Positions 1 through 8,204 of a stretch of DNA of 64,000 bases are shown piece after piece. Positions within the stretch are counted from its first letter, which is position 1. The number at the start of each line of letters is the position of its first letter. The position numbers were made by a program, and so were the translations under genes. A model generated the notes under the pieces. It saw only the letters and a program-made list of their open reading frames with translations, had not been told where the DNA came from and did no database searches. The stretch spans positions 2,520,927 to 2,584,926 of the forward strand of contig NZ_CP032695.1 of the NCBI RefSeq assembly GCF_003627755.1. Direction: 5' to 3'. The DNA comes from Rhizobium jaguaris (GTDB lineage: Bacteria > Pseudomonadota > Alphaproteobacteria > Rhizobiales > Rhizobiaceae).

Positions 1-189
1 GGCAATATCCATGTGCATGACGGCGTGACCGAGGAAGAGTTCGTAAAAATGCGCCGGGATCGGGACGCCACGCTGGCGATGCCGAGGCTGATACTGCCCT
101 CGGTGCAGGTCAACATGCGTGGGGGCAAGCTGCCTCCCGCTGAGGACAATGGTGTCCAGTACCTGAAGATTCCGGTGAACGCCCTATGA
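1..189 (+). CDS. MBL-fold metallo-hydrolase, C-terminal part (persulfide dioxygenase/Blh-like)
   Basis: The window opens inside this gene; 62 codons remain, ending in TGA at 187-189. The visible tail contains 'LILPSVQVNMRGGKLPPAEDN', trimmed here to its recognisable core 'LPSVQVNMRGGKLPPAED', which resembles the C-terminus of metallo-beta-lactamase fold sulfur dioxygenases/rhodanese-linked hydrolases (Blh, ETHE1-like) that oxidise glutathione persulfide. The metal-binding HxHxDH motif lies upstream of the window, so enzymatic class is inferred from the tail and from context. The next gene, a YeeE/YedE half transporter, starts inside its stop codon (ATGA overlap), which is the usual arrangement in BigR-regulated sulfide detoxification operons. 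Identity is probable; function is inference from family and neighbours. Confidence 0.6.
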   Translation, partial: GNIHVHDGVTEEEFVKMRRDRDATLAMPRLILPSVQVNMRGGKLPPAEDNGVQYLKIPVNAL

Positions 190-626
190 CCAACCTGCCC
201 GAACTCAACTTCATCTGGCCGCTGTCTGGCGGCCTTCTGATCGGCCTTTCGGCCGCCCTTTACCTGCTGCTCAACGGCCGCATCGCGGGCATATCTGGAT
301 TGACCGCCTCGGCCTTTGGATGGACGGGCGCCGGCATCAGCGCGCTTGGCGTCGGGTTTCTGGGCGGGATACTCGGCGGCGCCGCGATCGCGTTCGCCTA
401 TATCCGGCACGCCGAGCTGGCAATCGCATCCTCGCCGTTGCTTCTCGTCATCGGCGGTCTGCTGGTGGGCTTCGGCACACGGCTTGGCTCCGGCTGCACC
501 AGCGGCCACGGCGTCTGCGGATTGGCAAGGCTTTCGCCCCGCTCGATCGTCGCGACGATCACCTTCATGGCCGTCGCAGCAGCCACAGTCTTCGTTACGC
601 GCCATGTGATCGGAGGCCTGTCATGA
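186..626 (+). CDS. YeeE/YedE family transporter, first half
   Basis: A 146-residue, almost wholly hydrophobic protein with about four membrane segments. The motif GSGCTSGHGVCG at residues 101-112 carries the two conserved cysteines (C104, C111) of the YeeE/YedE (TsuA-like) sulfur transport family, which moves thiosulfate or related sulfur species across the inner membrane. Full-length family members are about twice this size; here the second half is the next gene, which overlaps by ATGA at 623-626, so the two probably assemble into one transporter. Translation is coupled to the upstream hydrolase through an ATGA overlap at 186-189. The substrate is inferred from family and from the neighbouring sulfur genes. 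Confidence 0.85.
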   Translation: MTNLPELNFIWPLSGGLLIGLSAALYLLLNGRIAGISGLTASAFGWTGAGISALGVGFLGGILGGAAIAFAYIRHAELAIASSPLLLVIGGLLVGFGTRLGSGCTSGHGVCGLARLSPRSIVATITFMAVAAATVFVTRHVIGGLS

Positions 627-1063
627 CGCAGCGCATTCTTGTTTCGATCTTCTGCGGAATCCTGTTCGGCGTCGGACTGGTCGTGTCTGATATGGTCAAT
701 CCCGGACGCGTGTTGGCCTTCCTCGACGTCGCAGGCGCCTGGGACCCGTCGCTTGCCTTTGTCATGGGCGGAGCGTTGATCCCATCGTCCATCGCCTACG
801 CGATCAAGCGGCGCTGCACTCGACCGGCATTCGATGCTGAATTCCATGTTCCGGCTAGCCGCACGATCGACGGTAAGCTCGTCTCTGGCGCGGTTCTGTT
901 CGGTCTCGGTTGGGGGCTGGTCGGACTGTGTCCCGGTCCGGCTGTCGCATCGCTCGTCACCGGCCGCTGGGAGGCGATCCTGTTCGCCGCGGCCATGCTC
1001 GTAGGCATGTTCGCGCACCGCGTCGCCACGTCCCGGCGAAACGCGCCGCTTCAGGCCCGCTGA
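623..1063 (+). CDS. YeeE/YedE family transporter, second half
   Basis: A 146-residue membrane protein. The ATG at 623 overlaps the preceding TGA, which fixes the start. The motif GLCPGPA at residues 101-107 matches the second conserved cysteine motif of YeeE/YedE transporters (the counterpart of GSGCTSGHGVCG in the first half). Around four hydrophobic segments are visible. It is the matching half of the gene at 186-626. Such split two-gene YeeE pairs are common in alphaproteobacterial sulfide/persulfide operons beside Blh-type dioxygenases. A TauE/SafE permease follows 14 bases downstream, so all four genes look like one transcription unit for importing, oxidising and exporting sulfur compounds. 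Confidence 0.85.
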   Translation: MTQRILVSIFCGILFGVGLVVSDMVNPGRVLAFLDVAGAWDPSLAFVMGGALIPSSIAYAIKRRCTRPAFDAEFHVPASRTIDGKLVSGAVLFGLGWGLVGLCPGPAVASLVTGRWEAILFAAAMLVGMFAHRVATSRRNAPLQAR

Positions 1064-1077
1064 GGAAGAGAAGTCTG

Positions 1078-1869
1078 ATGATCCTCGATCCGATACAATA
1101 TGGTCTCGGGGCCTTCTCCGGCGGACTGGTCGGCTTCACGCTCGGCCTGTTCGGCGGCGGCGGATCGATCCTGGCTGTACCCCTGATGGTCTACGTCGTC
1201 GGCGTCCCCAGCGCTCACCTGGCGATCGGCACGAGTGCCTTCGCGGTTGCCGCCAATGCCTTCGCTAATCTCGTCGGTCATGCAAGGCTCGGCAATGTCA
1301 AATGGCGCTGCGCCGGCGTCTATAGCGTCGCGGGCATTGTCGGCGCCTTCATTGGATCGAGCATCGGCAAGATGGTCGATGGACAGAAGCTGCTCATCCT
1401 GTTCGCGCTTTTGATGCTCGTCGTCGGGGCCCTGATGTTCCGCAAGCGTGGAGCGGAAGGCGATCCAGGCGCTCAATGTTCGCGAGGGAACGTTCGGAAG
1501 GTCGCCGGCTTCGGCGGTCTGACGGGCGTCTTCTCCGGATTTTTCGGCATAGGTGGCGGTTTCCTCATCGTCCCTGGACTGATCGCCTCGACGGGTATGC
1601 CGATCCTCTACGCGATCGGCTCTTCCCTCGTTGCCGTAACGGCCTTCGGACTGACCACCGCTGTAAACTACGCCATCTCCGGATATGTCGACTGGCTCCT
1701 GGCCGCGATCTTCATAGGCGGCGGCATCCTGGGCGGTCTGCTCGGTGCCTTTCTGGCCAAGCATCTTTCCGCGCGCAAGGGTGTGCTGAACAGTCTCTTT
1801 GCCACTCTTATCTTCGTCGTTGCTGCTTATATGCTTTATCGGAGCGGCGGACAGATGCTTTACACCTGA
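1078..1869 (+). CDS. Sulfite exporter TauE/SafE family protein
   Basis: 263 residues with about eight hydrophobic segments arranged as two similar halves. Each half begins with the glycine-rich family signature (FGGGGSILAVPLMVY near residue 24 and FGIGGGFLIVPGL near residue 156). TauE/SafE permeases export sulfite, sulfoacetate or related organosulfur anions. The start chosen is the ATG at 1078, because translation upstream in this frame overlaps the preceding transporter gene and lacks homology. It follows the YeeE pair by 14 bases and is probably in the same operon, where exporting sulfite produced by the persulfide dioxygenase would make sense. That metabolic link is inference. Confidence 0.85.
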   Translation: MILDPIQYGLGAFSGGLVGFTLGLFGGGGSILAVPLMVYVVGVPSAHLAIGTSAFAVAANAFANLVGHARLGNVKWRCAGVYSVAGIVGAFIGSSIGKMVDGQKLLILFALLMLVVGALMFRKRGAEGDPGAQCSRGNVRKVAGFGGLTGVFSGFFGIGGGFLIVPGLIASTGMPILYAIGSSLVAVTAFGLTTAVNYAISGYVDWLLAAIFIGGGILGGLLGAFLAKHLSARKGVLNSLFATLIFVVAAYMLYRSGGQMLYT

Positions 1870-2087
1870 CTGCGAGCACCTTGCTTTCATACTCGTGAAA
1901 TTCAAGCCGCCATGCGGACATGGCGTGAAGCGGCCTGTCTCAAAGCCACCTGAAAATCGCCCCCTCGCCCCTGTCGATACGAACTCGCTAACTTGACGGT
2001 ACCCTCTCGCTGCTTGCGTCCCGACAAAGAGGGAAGCCCCTCCATGCCGTAAAAAGATCGTCGACAGCAGGACTGCGGAGCGACGAA

Positions 2088-3302
2088 ATGAGCGAAATTG
2101 AACAGAAGGTAAGCCGGGCGGTCCCGAGAGGGATCGCAAGTACCGGACCTGTGATCTTCTCTTATGGATTCAGGCCTTTCTTCCTTGGGGCTGGCCTTTG
2201 GGCCATTGCCGCCATGGCGCTTTGGATGCTGACATTGATGGGGATGGCGGGGCCCACGGTAGGAGGCAGTTATGGAGCTGTATATTGGCATGCGCACGAG
2301 ATGCTGTTCGGCTTCTCCTCGGCGGTCTTCGCAGGTTTCCTGCTCACCGCCGTGCCGAACTGGACAGGACGCCTGCCGGTCTCGGGCTGGCCGCTTGTCC
2401 TGCTCTTTTCCCTTTGGTGCGTAGGAAGAGTCGCTCTTCTCTTTCCCGATGTCGCCGGTCTTGTCCCGTCAGCCGTGCTGGAGAGCCTGTTCCTGCCGGC
2501 ACTATTATTCATCTGCGCCAGCGAGGTTATCGCCGGACGCAAATGGAAAGATCTGAAGGTGATCGCCGGCCTGCTCGCTCTATCGATCGCCAACATCGCC
2601 TTCCACGTTTCGGTGATCGGTGGCGTCTCTGACAACAGCGTCGCTGTTCGGCTCGCCGTCAGCGCCTACGTGGCTTTGGTCACCGTCGTCGGCGGACGAA
2701 TCCTCCCGAGCTTCACCCGAAACTGGCTGAACCGATTTGGAAGGGTCGATTTCCCGGTGCCCTACAATCGGTTCGATACGACAGCCATTCTTTGTGGCGT
2801 CGTGGCACTGGCCTTTTGGGTTGTCCATCCTGACAGCTCTGTCACCATCCTGCCCGCTGCCACAGCGGCCCTGCTCCATGCCGTTCGTCTGGTTCGGTGG
2901 CGCGGTTGGACGGTGCGGAAGGAAAAACTGCTGCTCGTCCTGCATGTCGCCTATGGTTTCGTTCCTTTGGGCTTCGTGTCGATCGCTCTCGGAGCAGCAG
3001 GCATTCTCAACGAATATTCCGTGCTGCATGTCCTGGCGATCGGAGCCATCGCCTGCATGATGCTCGCGGTCATGACAAGGGCGAGCCGCGGGCACACCGG
3101 ACGCGCACTAACCGCATCGCGGTTGACCAGTGCTTCCTACGCCCTGCTTATCATGGCCGCGCTCGTGCGCCCGGTTGCCGAGGTCCTGCCGATCTTTGCC
3201 ATCCCAATTTACGCAATAGCCGGTCTTCTGTGGATGGCGTCATTCGGCCTTTTCTGTTTCGAATATGCGCCGATGTTGGTGCTTGCCCGCCGCCGTTCGT
3301 AG
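2088..3302 (+). CDS. nnrS: NnrS family protein
   Basis: 404 residues, integral membrane protein with roughly twelve hydrophobic segments. The stretch 'YGFRPFFLGAGLWAI' near residue 24 and the YWHAHEMLFGF motif near residue 66 are the classic NnrS signatures; the histidines are candidate heme/copper ligands. NnrS proteins of alphaproteobacteria and Pseudomonas accompany denitrification genes and relieve nitrosative stress. It sits convergent to the nitrate reductase operon (39 bases separate the two stop codons), consistent with protection against NO or nitrite by-products. The upstream 218 bases contain no perfect FNR box that I can see, so its regulation is open. Confidence 0.92.
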   Translation: MSEIEQKVSRAVPRGIASTGPVIFSYGFRPFFLGAGLWAIAAMALWMLTLMGMAGPTVGGSYGAVYWHAHEMLFGFSSAVFAGFLLTAVPNWTGRLPVSGWPLVLLFSLWCVGRVALLFPDVAGLVPSAVLESLFLPALLFICASEVIAGRKWKDLKVIAGLLALSIANIAFHVSVIGGVSDNSVAVRLAVSAYVALVTVVGGRILPSFTRNWLNRFGRVDFPVPYNRFDTTAILCGVVALAFWVVHPDSSVTILPAATAALLHAVRLVRWRGWTVRKEKLLLVLHVAYGFVPLGFVSIALGAAGILNEYSVLHVLAIGAIACMMLAVMTRASRGHTGRALTASRLTSASYALLIMAALVRPVAEVLPIFAIPIYAIAGLLWMASFGLFCFEYAPMLVLARRRS

Positions 3303-3340
3303 GCAAGCAAGGTGTAGGCGCCGGCGGCCTGACGTCGATT

Positions 3341-3862
3341 TCACAATGGACGATAAGTGCCGACAATGGCCGGATCGGTCTCGATACGTCCGGCGCCGAT
3401 CAAGTCAAGGCAATAGGGGATCGCGGGAAACACGGTGCCAAGGCAAAGATCGATCGACGACGGCTTGCCCGGCAGATTGACAATCAAGGTCTTGCCGCGC
3501 GTGCCGGCCGACTGGCGCGAGAGGATTGCCGTCGGCACGGTCTCGAAGCTCGCCCGTCGCATGGCCTCGCCGAAGCCCGGCAGTTCCTTGAGGATCACAG
3601 CCTGCATCGCTTCGGGTGTTTCGTCGCGCGCCGCCGGCCCGGTACCGCCGGTCGTCAGCACGAGATCGACACGGTCCTGATCGCAGAAGTCGATCAGCGC
3701 GCTGCGGACGCTTTCAAAACCATCGGGGATGATCCTCGGAACAGCTGTCCAGGGAGAGATAATGGACCGCTCTAACCATTGTCGGATCGCCGGCCCCGCG
3801 AGATCGGCATATTCGCCGCGGCTCGCGCGATCGGATATTGTGAGAATTCCAATGCGAACCAT
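3341..3862 (-). CDS. MogA/MoaB-type molybdopterin adenylyltransferase
   Basis: 173 residues from the ATG at 3862 (the open frame runs further upstream, but homology starts at MVRIGILTISDRAS). The MoCF-binding motif TTGGTGPAARDETPEA is at residues 70-85 and NLPGKPSS at 129-136. MogA adenylylates molybdopterin before MoeA inserts molybdate, so this gene and moeA together supply the last steps of molybdenum cofactor synthesis for NarG. It is the last gene of the nar run, 41 bases after the CopD-like membrane protein. MoaB is a close paralogue and cannot be excluded; the pairing with moeA argues for the MogA role. Confidence 0.87.
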   Translation of the reverse strand: MVRIGILTISDRASRGEYADLAGPAIRQWLERSIISPWTAVPRIIPDGFESVRSALIDFCDQDRVDLVLTTGGTGPAARDETPEAMQAVILKELPGFGEAMRRASFETVPTAILSRQSAGTRGKTLIVNLPGKPSSIDLCLGTVFPAIPYCLDLIGAGRIETDPAIVGTYRPL

Positions 3863-3903
3863 TCGATCAGCCTCCCGGTACGGATAAATGCCGGCATGCG
3901 GCG

Positions 3904-4380
3904 TCAGAAGAAAAACAAGCCATGAGATCCGGCAACGGCGCCGAACGCAGTGACGGCCGTGAGCAGCAGCAGAAATTCGTGCAAACGGCTGAGACGGCGG
4001 ATGGTTGCCCTTGGGTCCAGCCGCGCTCTCTTTGCGAATTTCAAGTGCAGCAGCGGTTCGATCACAAACAGCATGAGCATGAAGATGAGCCATACGCCGA
4101 ACATCGCCGACATCCACCAGAAACCCGGATCGGCGAACCGATCCCAGAGCTCCATCCTGTAGGTCATCCAGAGACCCGTTGCGCCCGCGAGCGGGACCGA
4201 GATGCGAACCTGTAGCGAAAAATGCCGCTCGATACTTTCGAACAGCATCAGCGCTTCTTCCGCTATCCGGCGCGATCTAGCCACCGGTAACACGACCAAC
4301 GTCACGAAGCTCAGCCCGCCGATCCAATGGATCACGGCGAGGACGTGCAGCGCGCGGGCCACCACGATGTCATCCATCAT
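3904..4380 (-). CDS. CopD-like/integral membrane protein of the nar operon
   Basis: 158 residues from the ATG at 4380, which has an AAGGG ribosome site seven bases upstream; an ORF extension to 4395 would overlap the previous gene. Four hydrophobic segments are visible, with a conserved-looking histidine in 'ALHVLAVIHWIGGLSFV' near the N-terminus and 'MSAMFGVWLIFMLMLFVIEP' in the middle. This resembles small CopD/DUF2269-like membrane proteins that may bind heme through paired histidines. It lies between the DUF2478 gene and the MogA gene in the nitrate reductase operon, so a role in electron transfer or metal delivery is possible, but no function is established from sequence. Confidence 0.7.
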   Translation of the reverse strand: MMDDIVVARALHVLAVIHWIGGLSFVTLVVLPVARSRRIAEEALMLFESIERHFSLQVRISVPLAGATGLWMTYRMELWDRFADPGFWWMSAMFGVWLIFMLMLFVIEPLLHLKFAKRARLDPRATIRRLSRLHEFLLLLTAVTAFGAVAGSHGLFFF

Positions 4381-4387
4381 CGACCCT

Positions 4388-4957
4388 TCACGCAACCACC
4401 TTCAGCGCATCGTCCGCCGGCCGATAGATGGAATGCAGATACTCAGCAGCCGCCAGCCGATCGGACGCGATATCCGCCAGCTCGATTTCCTGTACAAACC
4501 CGGCTGCGAAATCGCGAAATGACGCGAGATTGATTGCAGGAACCCCGATGAGGACTGGAACTGAAAGTTCCAGTGCCTTTGCGATCAGCGATCTGAACCC
4601 GCCGCCTTCCACCTCGGTCTTACCGAACTTGCAGAGGACCAGCAGGTCGGTCCGCTCAGATAAACCGGCCTGCGCAGCCTCACACGCACTCAGCAGCCGG
4701 TCGGTATTCAGGACACAGCCGCGGGCGTGAGGGCCGCGATCATCGGATATCGCGCGGACCTCGCCCGTCACGAGGTCGCGGAGATACATATCGCATTTCG
4801 TGCGGCCCGGCTTCGCCTGACTGTACTGAACAAGCCCGGCCAGCCGCATGCCTTGATCAGCCATCGTCGCGGTAACGTCCTGCAGAAAGGCTTCGAACTC
4901 CGACCCCTTCGAATAGACGATCGCGGTGATCGGGAAGGTTGGATGAGCGATTTGCAT
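4388..4957 (-). CDS. DUF2478 domain protein, putative nucleotide-binding
   Basis: 189 residues matching the DUF2478 family, recognised by the N-terminal 'ITAIVYSKG' strand, 'LAGLVQYS', the 'GRTKCDMYLRDLVTGE' segment and the very typical 'LCKFGKTEVEGGGFR' motif near residue 110. Family members are often found in molybdenum- or nitrogen-related operons and look like P-loop-type NTPases related to THEP1, although the N-terminal loop here (YSKGSEFEAFL) is not a standard Walker A. The gene ends eight bases before the next ATG. Location between moeA and mogA suggests a task in molybdenum cofactor handling for nitrate reductase. The biochemical role is unknown. Confidence 0.8.
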   Translation of the reverse strand: MQIAHPTFPITAIVYSKGSEFEAFLQDVTATMADQGMRLAGLVQYSQAKPGRTKCDMYLRDLVTGEVRAISDDRGPHARGCVLNTDRLLSACEAAQAGLSERTDLLVLCKFGKTEVEGGGFRSLIAKALELSVPVLIGVPAINLASFRDFAAGFVQEIELADIASDRLAAAEYLHSIYRPADDALKVVA

Positions 4958-5013
4958 GCGGTCTCCTTCAAATAGAAATCAGCGCCAGATTGGCAGGCAC
5001 AACACCATTGCGT

Positions 5014-6261
5014 TCACGCATCGAAATGCGATTGATCAAATGGAAGCACCTCAAGGACGGCCCCCGCTTCCACAGCGGTCTGAGCATTGGGTACAATGAC
5101 GATGGCATCGGCGCATGCCATCGTCATTATTCGGTGAGAGCCGTCGGGTCCGCAGCGATGGGCGGTCAAACGCCCTCGCTCGACGACCAGCCGAACCGGG
5201 AGTAATTCCGTGCGATCCGGCTTGTGGGTGAAGGTAAAGGCCATCTCCGCCGTCATGCGGTTAGCGGGCTCCTGACCGAGCAGGGCCCTCGTCATGGGGC
5301 GCACGAAAGCGAGTGCCGAGAAGGCTGCCGCTTGCGGATTGCCCGGAAGCCCGACGAAACATGCGTCGCCGAGCTTGCCGAACGCCAGGGGCTTGCCGGG
5401 CTTCATCGCCACCTTCACGACATCCAGCTCTCCCCCGGCCCGCGCGACGGCATCGCGCACATGATCCCCCTCTCCGACCGACATCCCGGCTGTCGTGATC
5501 ACGATATCAGCCGTTTCCTTGATCTCTTGGAGTGCGCGTGTGATCGCCGTCGGATCGTCAGGAACCGTCAGCGATACGACATCTACGTTCGGCCCCGACA
5601 GCAGGGTGGCGAGCATGGGACCGTTGGAATCGTAAATCGCACCCGGCGGGAGCGGTTCGCCGGCAGCATGAAGTTCCGAGCCAGTCGTCAGAATCGTAAT
5701 CCTGAGAGGCCGGACGACAGCAACGGTGTCGATCCCAAGGGCGCCGAGAAGCGCGATTTCCTTCCAGCCGATAACACGGCCCTGGCCGAGGACGACGCTT
5801 CCCTGCGCTACGTCCTCGCCGGCCCTTCGAATGTGAACGCCTGGCTTCAGATCCAGCCCAAGCTGCACGAGATCGCCTCTGCGCGTCACATGCTCTTGCA
5901 TCACGACGGTATCGGCACCGCTCGGAAGGGCGGCACCCGTCATGATGCGTTGGGCGGCACCCGGAGCGAGTACGCCCGGCGGATCGCCGGCCTTCGAGCA
6001 GCCGATCACCGGAAGAACGGAAGGCACGCCGCCTTTGCCGGCGATGCAGACGGCATATCCATCCATGGCGGCCTGATCGAATGCTGGGAGGGAACGAGGC
6101 GCTTCGATCGGCGCAGCCAGGATGCGTCCCCGCGCGAGGGCCAACGGCAGGTCCTCTTGCAGGTTGCGCGGCCAGGCGAGCGCCATGGCGGCCTGGCGCG
6201 CCGCTTCGAACGATACCATCACCCTTTCGGAGTGGAAGCAGTCGGGAAGGACAGCAGGCAT
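5014..6261 (-). CDS. moeA: Molybdopterin molybdenumtransferase MoeA
   Basis: 415 residues from the ATG at 6261; a TTG six bases further upstream is the only in-frame alternative. Motifs: DQAAMDGYA at 62-70, MTGAALPSGAD at 107-117, TTAGMSVGEGDHV at 246-258 (family consensus TTGGVSVGxxD, with an Ala for the second Gly here), KPGKP at 277-281 and GLPGNP at 294-299, the last belonging to the MoCF fold shared with MogA. MoeA inserts molybdate into adenylylated molybdopterin. The start lies two bases after the stop of the 94-aa gene, so translation is probably coupled. A dedicated copy within the nar operon would supply cofactor when nitrate reductase is induced. Confidence 0.95.
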   Translation of the reverse strand: MPAVLPDCFHSERVMVSFEAARQAAMALAWPRNLQEDLPLALARGRILAAPIEAPRSLPAFDQAAMDGYAVCIAGKGGVPSVLPVIGCSKAGDPPGVLAPGAAQRIMTGAALPSGADTVVMQEHVTRRGDLVQLGLDLKPGVHIRRAGEDVAQGSVVLGQGRVIGWKEIALLGALGIDTVAVVRPLRITILTTGSELHAAGEPLPPGAIYDSNGPMLATLLSGPNVDVVSLTVPDDPTAITRALQEIKETADIVITTAGMSVGEGDHVRDAVARAGGELDVVKVAMKPGKPLAFGKLGDACFVGLPGNPQAAAFSALAFVRPMTRALLGQEPANRMTAEMAFTFTHKPDRTELLPVRLVVERGRLTAHRCGPDGSHRIMTMACADAIVIVPNAQTAVEAGAVLEVLPFDQSHFDA

Positions 6262-6263
6262 CG

Positions 6264-6548
6264 TCAAGCCTCGCTCGTTTCCGGCAGAACCTTGTGGAGG
6301 ATGGCGCGCACGGCGGCAAGGCTGGGATCCTCGGCGCGGTTCATGATGCCGATCAGTTGAACGAAGTGATCGTCGGAGGCGGTCTCCATGAACGACCGGA
6401 CGACCGCGGCAAGATAGGCGGCCGGTTCCATGGCTTCAGCGGCGGCCGCCTTTTCGACCCGCTCCGCCAAGCCTTCCATTCCGACTGCTCCGATGACAGC
6501 AGCCGCTGTTTGCGGGTTGTCGAGCGAGGCGATGAGAGATCCCAGCAT
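6264..6548 (-). CDS. Uncharacterised 94-aa protein of the nar operon
   Basis: Small soluble protein rich in alanine with predicted helices throughout (AAAVIGAVGMEGLAERVEKA, then AAYLAAVVRSFMETASDDHF and a C-terminal ILHKVLPETSEA). No cysteines, no signal peptide and no known catalytic motif. It starts nine bases after the stop of the prolyl isomerase gene and its stop touches moeA, so it is translated as part of the nitrate reductase unit. I do not recognise the family. Reality as a gene is supported by tight packing, coding-like composition and continuous operon structure. A chaperone or adaptor role for NarG assembly is only a guess. Confidence 0.7.
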   Translation of the reverse strand: MLGSLIASLDNPQTAAAVIGAVGMEGLAERVEKAAAAEAMEPAAYLAAVVRSFMETASDDHFVQLIGIMNRAEDPSLAAVRAILHKVLPETSEA

Positions 6549-6557
6549 GTCTTACCC

Positions 6558-7454
6558 TCACTGCACCAAAGGAGTGGCGGCACCCTCGAGAGCGATGCCC
6601 CGGATCTCGGCACGACCGATCAACAGCGCGATATATTGTGCTGTCGCCTGTCGGCGGACATGGTCTTCGAGATAGTCGGCGATCCGGTTCTTGACCGCCT
6701 CGAACGGCAGGAGCGCGCCTTCGATCTTCCGCACCAGCCGGATGAGATGGACACCGTAACGGGTTTCGACCGGAGCGGATATTTCACCGGGGGTGAGAGC
6801 GGCGAGCGCAGCCTCGAATTCCGGAGTGGTTTCCCCCGGGCTGATCTGCCCGAGGCTGCCGCCGACTTCCCTCGACGGGCAGTCGGAACAGTCCCTGGCA
6901 AGGGCTGCAAAGCGCTCCGGTTCCTGCGCCAGTACGGCAGCAAGCGATACGGCCCTATCTCGGGCTTCCGCAAATGCCGCGGCATCCTGCCTATTTGCGG
7001 TAATCAGGATGTGATCCGCCTCGAAGAGCGGTGGTGTCACAAAGCGCTTGCGGTTGTTCCCGTAGAAGCGACGCAGCATCTCTTCGTCCGCCTCGGGGAT
7101 ATGCACCTCGCGTTCGACGAGTTCGCGCAGGAGTGCATCTTCGTCGGTTTCCACCCGCCCGTCCGTATCTTTTTGCGGGTTGGCGGTCACGGCGAGGCGT
7201 TGCGCTTCCTGCAGGAGCAACTGACGGACGACGAGCGCCCGCGTTGCCGCGTGCCAGGCCGCGCCTGGATTGACGGCGGGAAAATTTTGCGTCTCGGCGG
7301 CGATATCCTTGCGGGAAATCGGAACGCCGTTGACGCTCACCGGCGGCATGGTGACAGGCTCGGACGATGCAGCCCGAACCGGGGCATGTTCATGCCGGTG
7401 ATCATGGTCTTCATTGGCACGCTCTGCCGTGCGGTCGATGATGATCGAAACCAT
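6558..7454 (-). CDS. Parvulin-type peptidylprolyl isomerase (NifM-like)
   Basis: 298 residues from the ATG at 7454, five bases after the narI stop. The N-terminal half is helical and holds a SurA/NifM-like region; the rotamase domain spans about residues 143-253 with GGSLG at 198-202 and YGVHLIRL at 233-240, both typical of parvulins. The N-terminus is His/Asp-rich (DHDHRHEH at 16-23), a possible metal-binding stretch. No signal peptide is evident, so a cytoplasmic role is likely. Similar isomerases directly follow narGHJI in several proteobacteria and are thought to assist nitrate reductase folding. That role is inferred from position rather than shown here. Confidence 0.88.
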   Translation of the reverse strand: MVSIIIDRTAERANEDHDHRHEHAPVRAASSEPVTMPPVSVNGVPISRKDIAAETQNFPAVNPGAAWHAATRALVVRQLLLQEAQRLAVTANPQKDTDGRVETDEDALLRELVEREVHIPEADEEMLRRFYGNNRKRFVTPPLFEADHILITANRQDAAAFAEARDRAVSLAAVLAQEPERFAALARDCSDCPSREVGGSLGQISPGETTPEFEAALAALTPGEISAPVETRYGVHLIRLVRKIEGALLPFEAVKNRIADYLEDHVRRQATAQYIALLIGRAEIRGIALEGAATPLVQ

Positions 7455-7459
7455 ATTCT

Positions 7460-8191
7460 TCACTCTGCCGGATGCTTGTAGGAACGGGCGGGATGCTGCT
7501 CGCGCGTGTAGCGGCTGCGCACGACCTGATAGCCTGGTCGCCCGAGATACCAAATCGGTGCGCTCCAGACATGGACCAGCCGTGTGAAGGGAAACAGCAG
7601 AAAGATCGTCATGCCGAGAACCAGATGCATCTTGAAGATCGGATGCGCGTCCGCGACGTAAGCGGCAGCAGACGGCTGCAACGTCAGAATGCCCTGCGCC
7701 CAGTTCATGAACTTCACCATCTCGTGGCCATCCATGTGGTTGAGGGAGACGAAGATGGTGGACAGGCCGAGCGTGAGCTGCAGCCAGAGAATAAGCAGGA
7801 TCGCCATGTCGCCGAAGCTCGAGGTGGCGCGGATGCGCGGATCGAAGAAACGACGATGGGCAAGGAGGGATATTCCGATGAAGCAGGCAATGCCGGCGAG
7901 ACCGCCGACGACGATTGCGAGCCCCTGCTTGAAGCTATGCGGGATACCGAGCCAATCGAAGACGGCAATCGGCGTCAGCAATCCGCCGGCATGGCCGATG
8001 AAGATCACCAATATGCCGATATGAAAAAGGTTCGATCCCCAGCGCAGCTGGCTGCGGCGAAGCAACTGGGAGGAGCCTGTTTTCCAGGTGTATTGCTCGC
8101 GGTCGAAACGAATGAGGCTCCCGAGCAGGAAGATAGTGAGGCAAAAATACGGATACCAGCCGAACAATGCGGAATTGATGGTCTCTGACAT
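7460..8191 (-). CDS. narI: Respiratory nitrate reductase gamma subunit (cytochrome b)
   Basis: 243 residues from the ATG at 8191, with GGAGGAACAACG just upstream as ribosome site. Five membrane segments are visible. The four heme b ligands expected for NarI are present: H57 and H67 in the second segment (FHIGILVIFIGH) and H189 and H207 in the last (KMHL and RLVHVWS). NarI takes electrons from quinol on the periplasmic side and passes them to NarH. It follows narJ by 13 bases. Length and ligand pattern match functional NarI proteins. Confidence 0.97.
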   Translation of the reverse strand: MSETINSALFGWYPYFCLTIFLLGSLIRFDREQYTWKTGSSQLLRRSQLRWGSNLFHIGILVIFIGHAGGLLTPIAVFDWLGIPHSFKQGLAIVVGGLAGIACFIGISLLAHRRFFDPRIRATSSFGDMAILLILWLQLTLGLSTIFVSLNHMDGHEMVKFMNWAQGILTLQPSAAAYVADAHPIFKMHLVLGMTIFLLFPFTRLVHVWSAPIWYLGRPGYQVVRSRYTREQHPARSYKHPAE

Positions 8192-8204
8192 CGTTGTTCC
8201 TCCT

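Noticed and set aside
1051-2139. Long minus-strand open frame opposite the TauE gene (362 codons)
   Set aside because: It is antisense to a clear membrane protein gene, has repetitive charged composition typical of a shadow frame and resembles no family.
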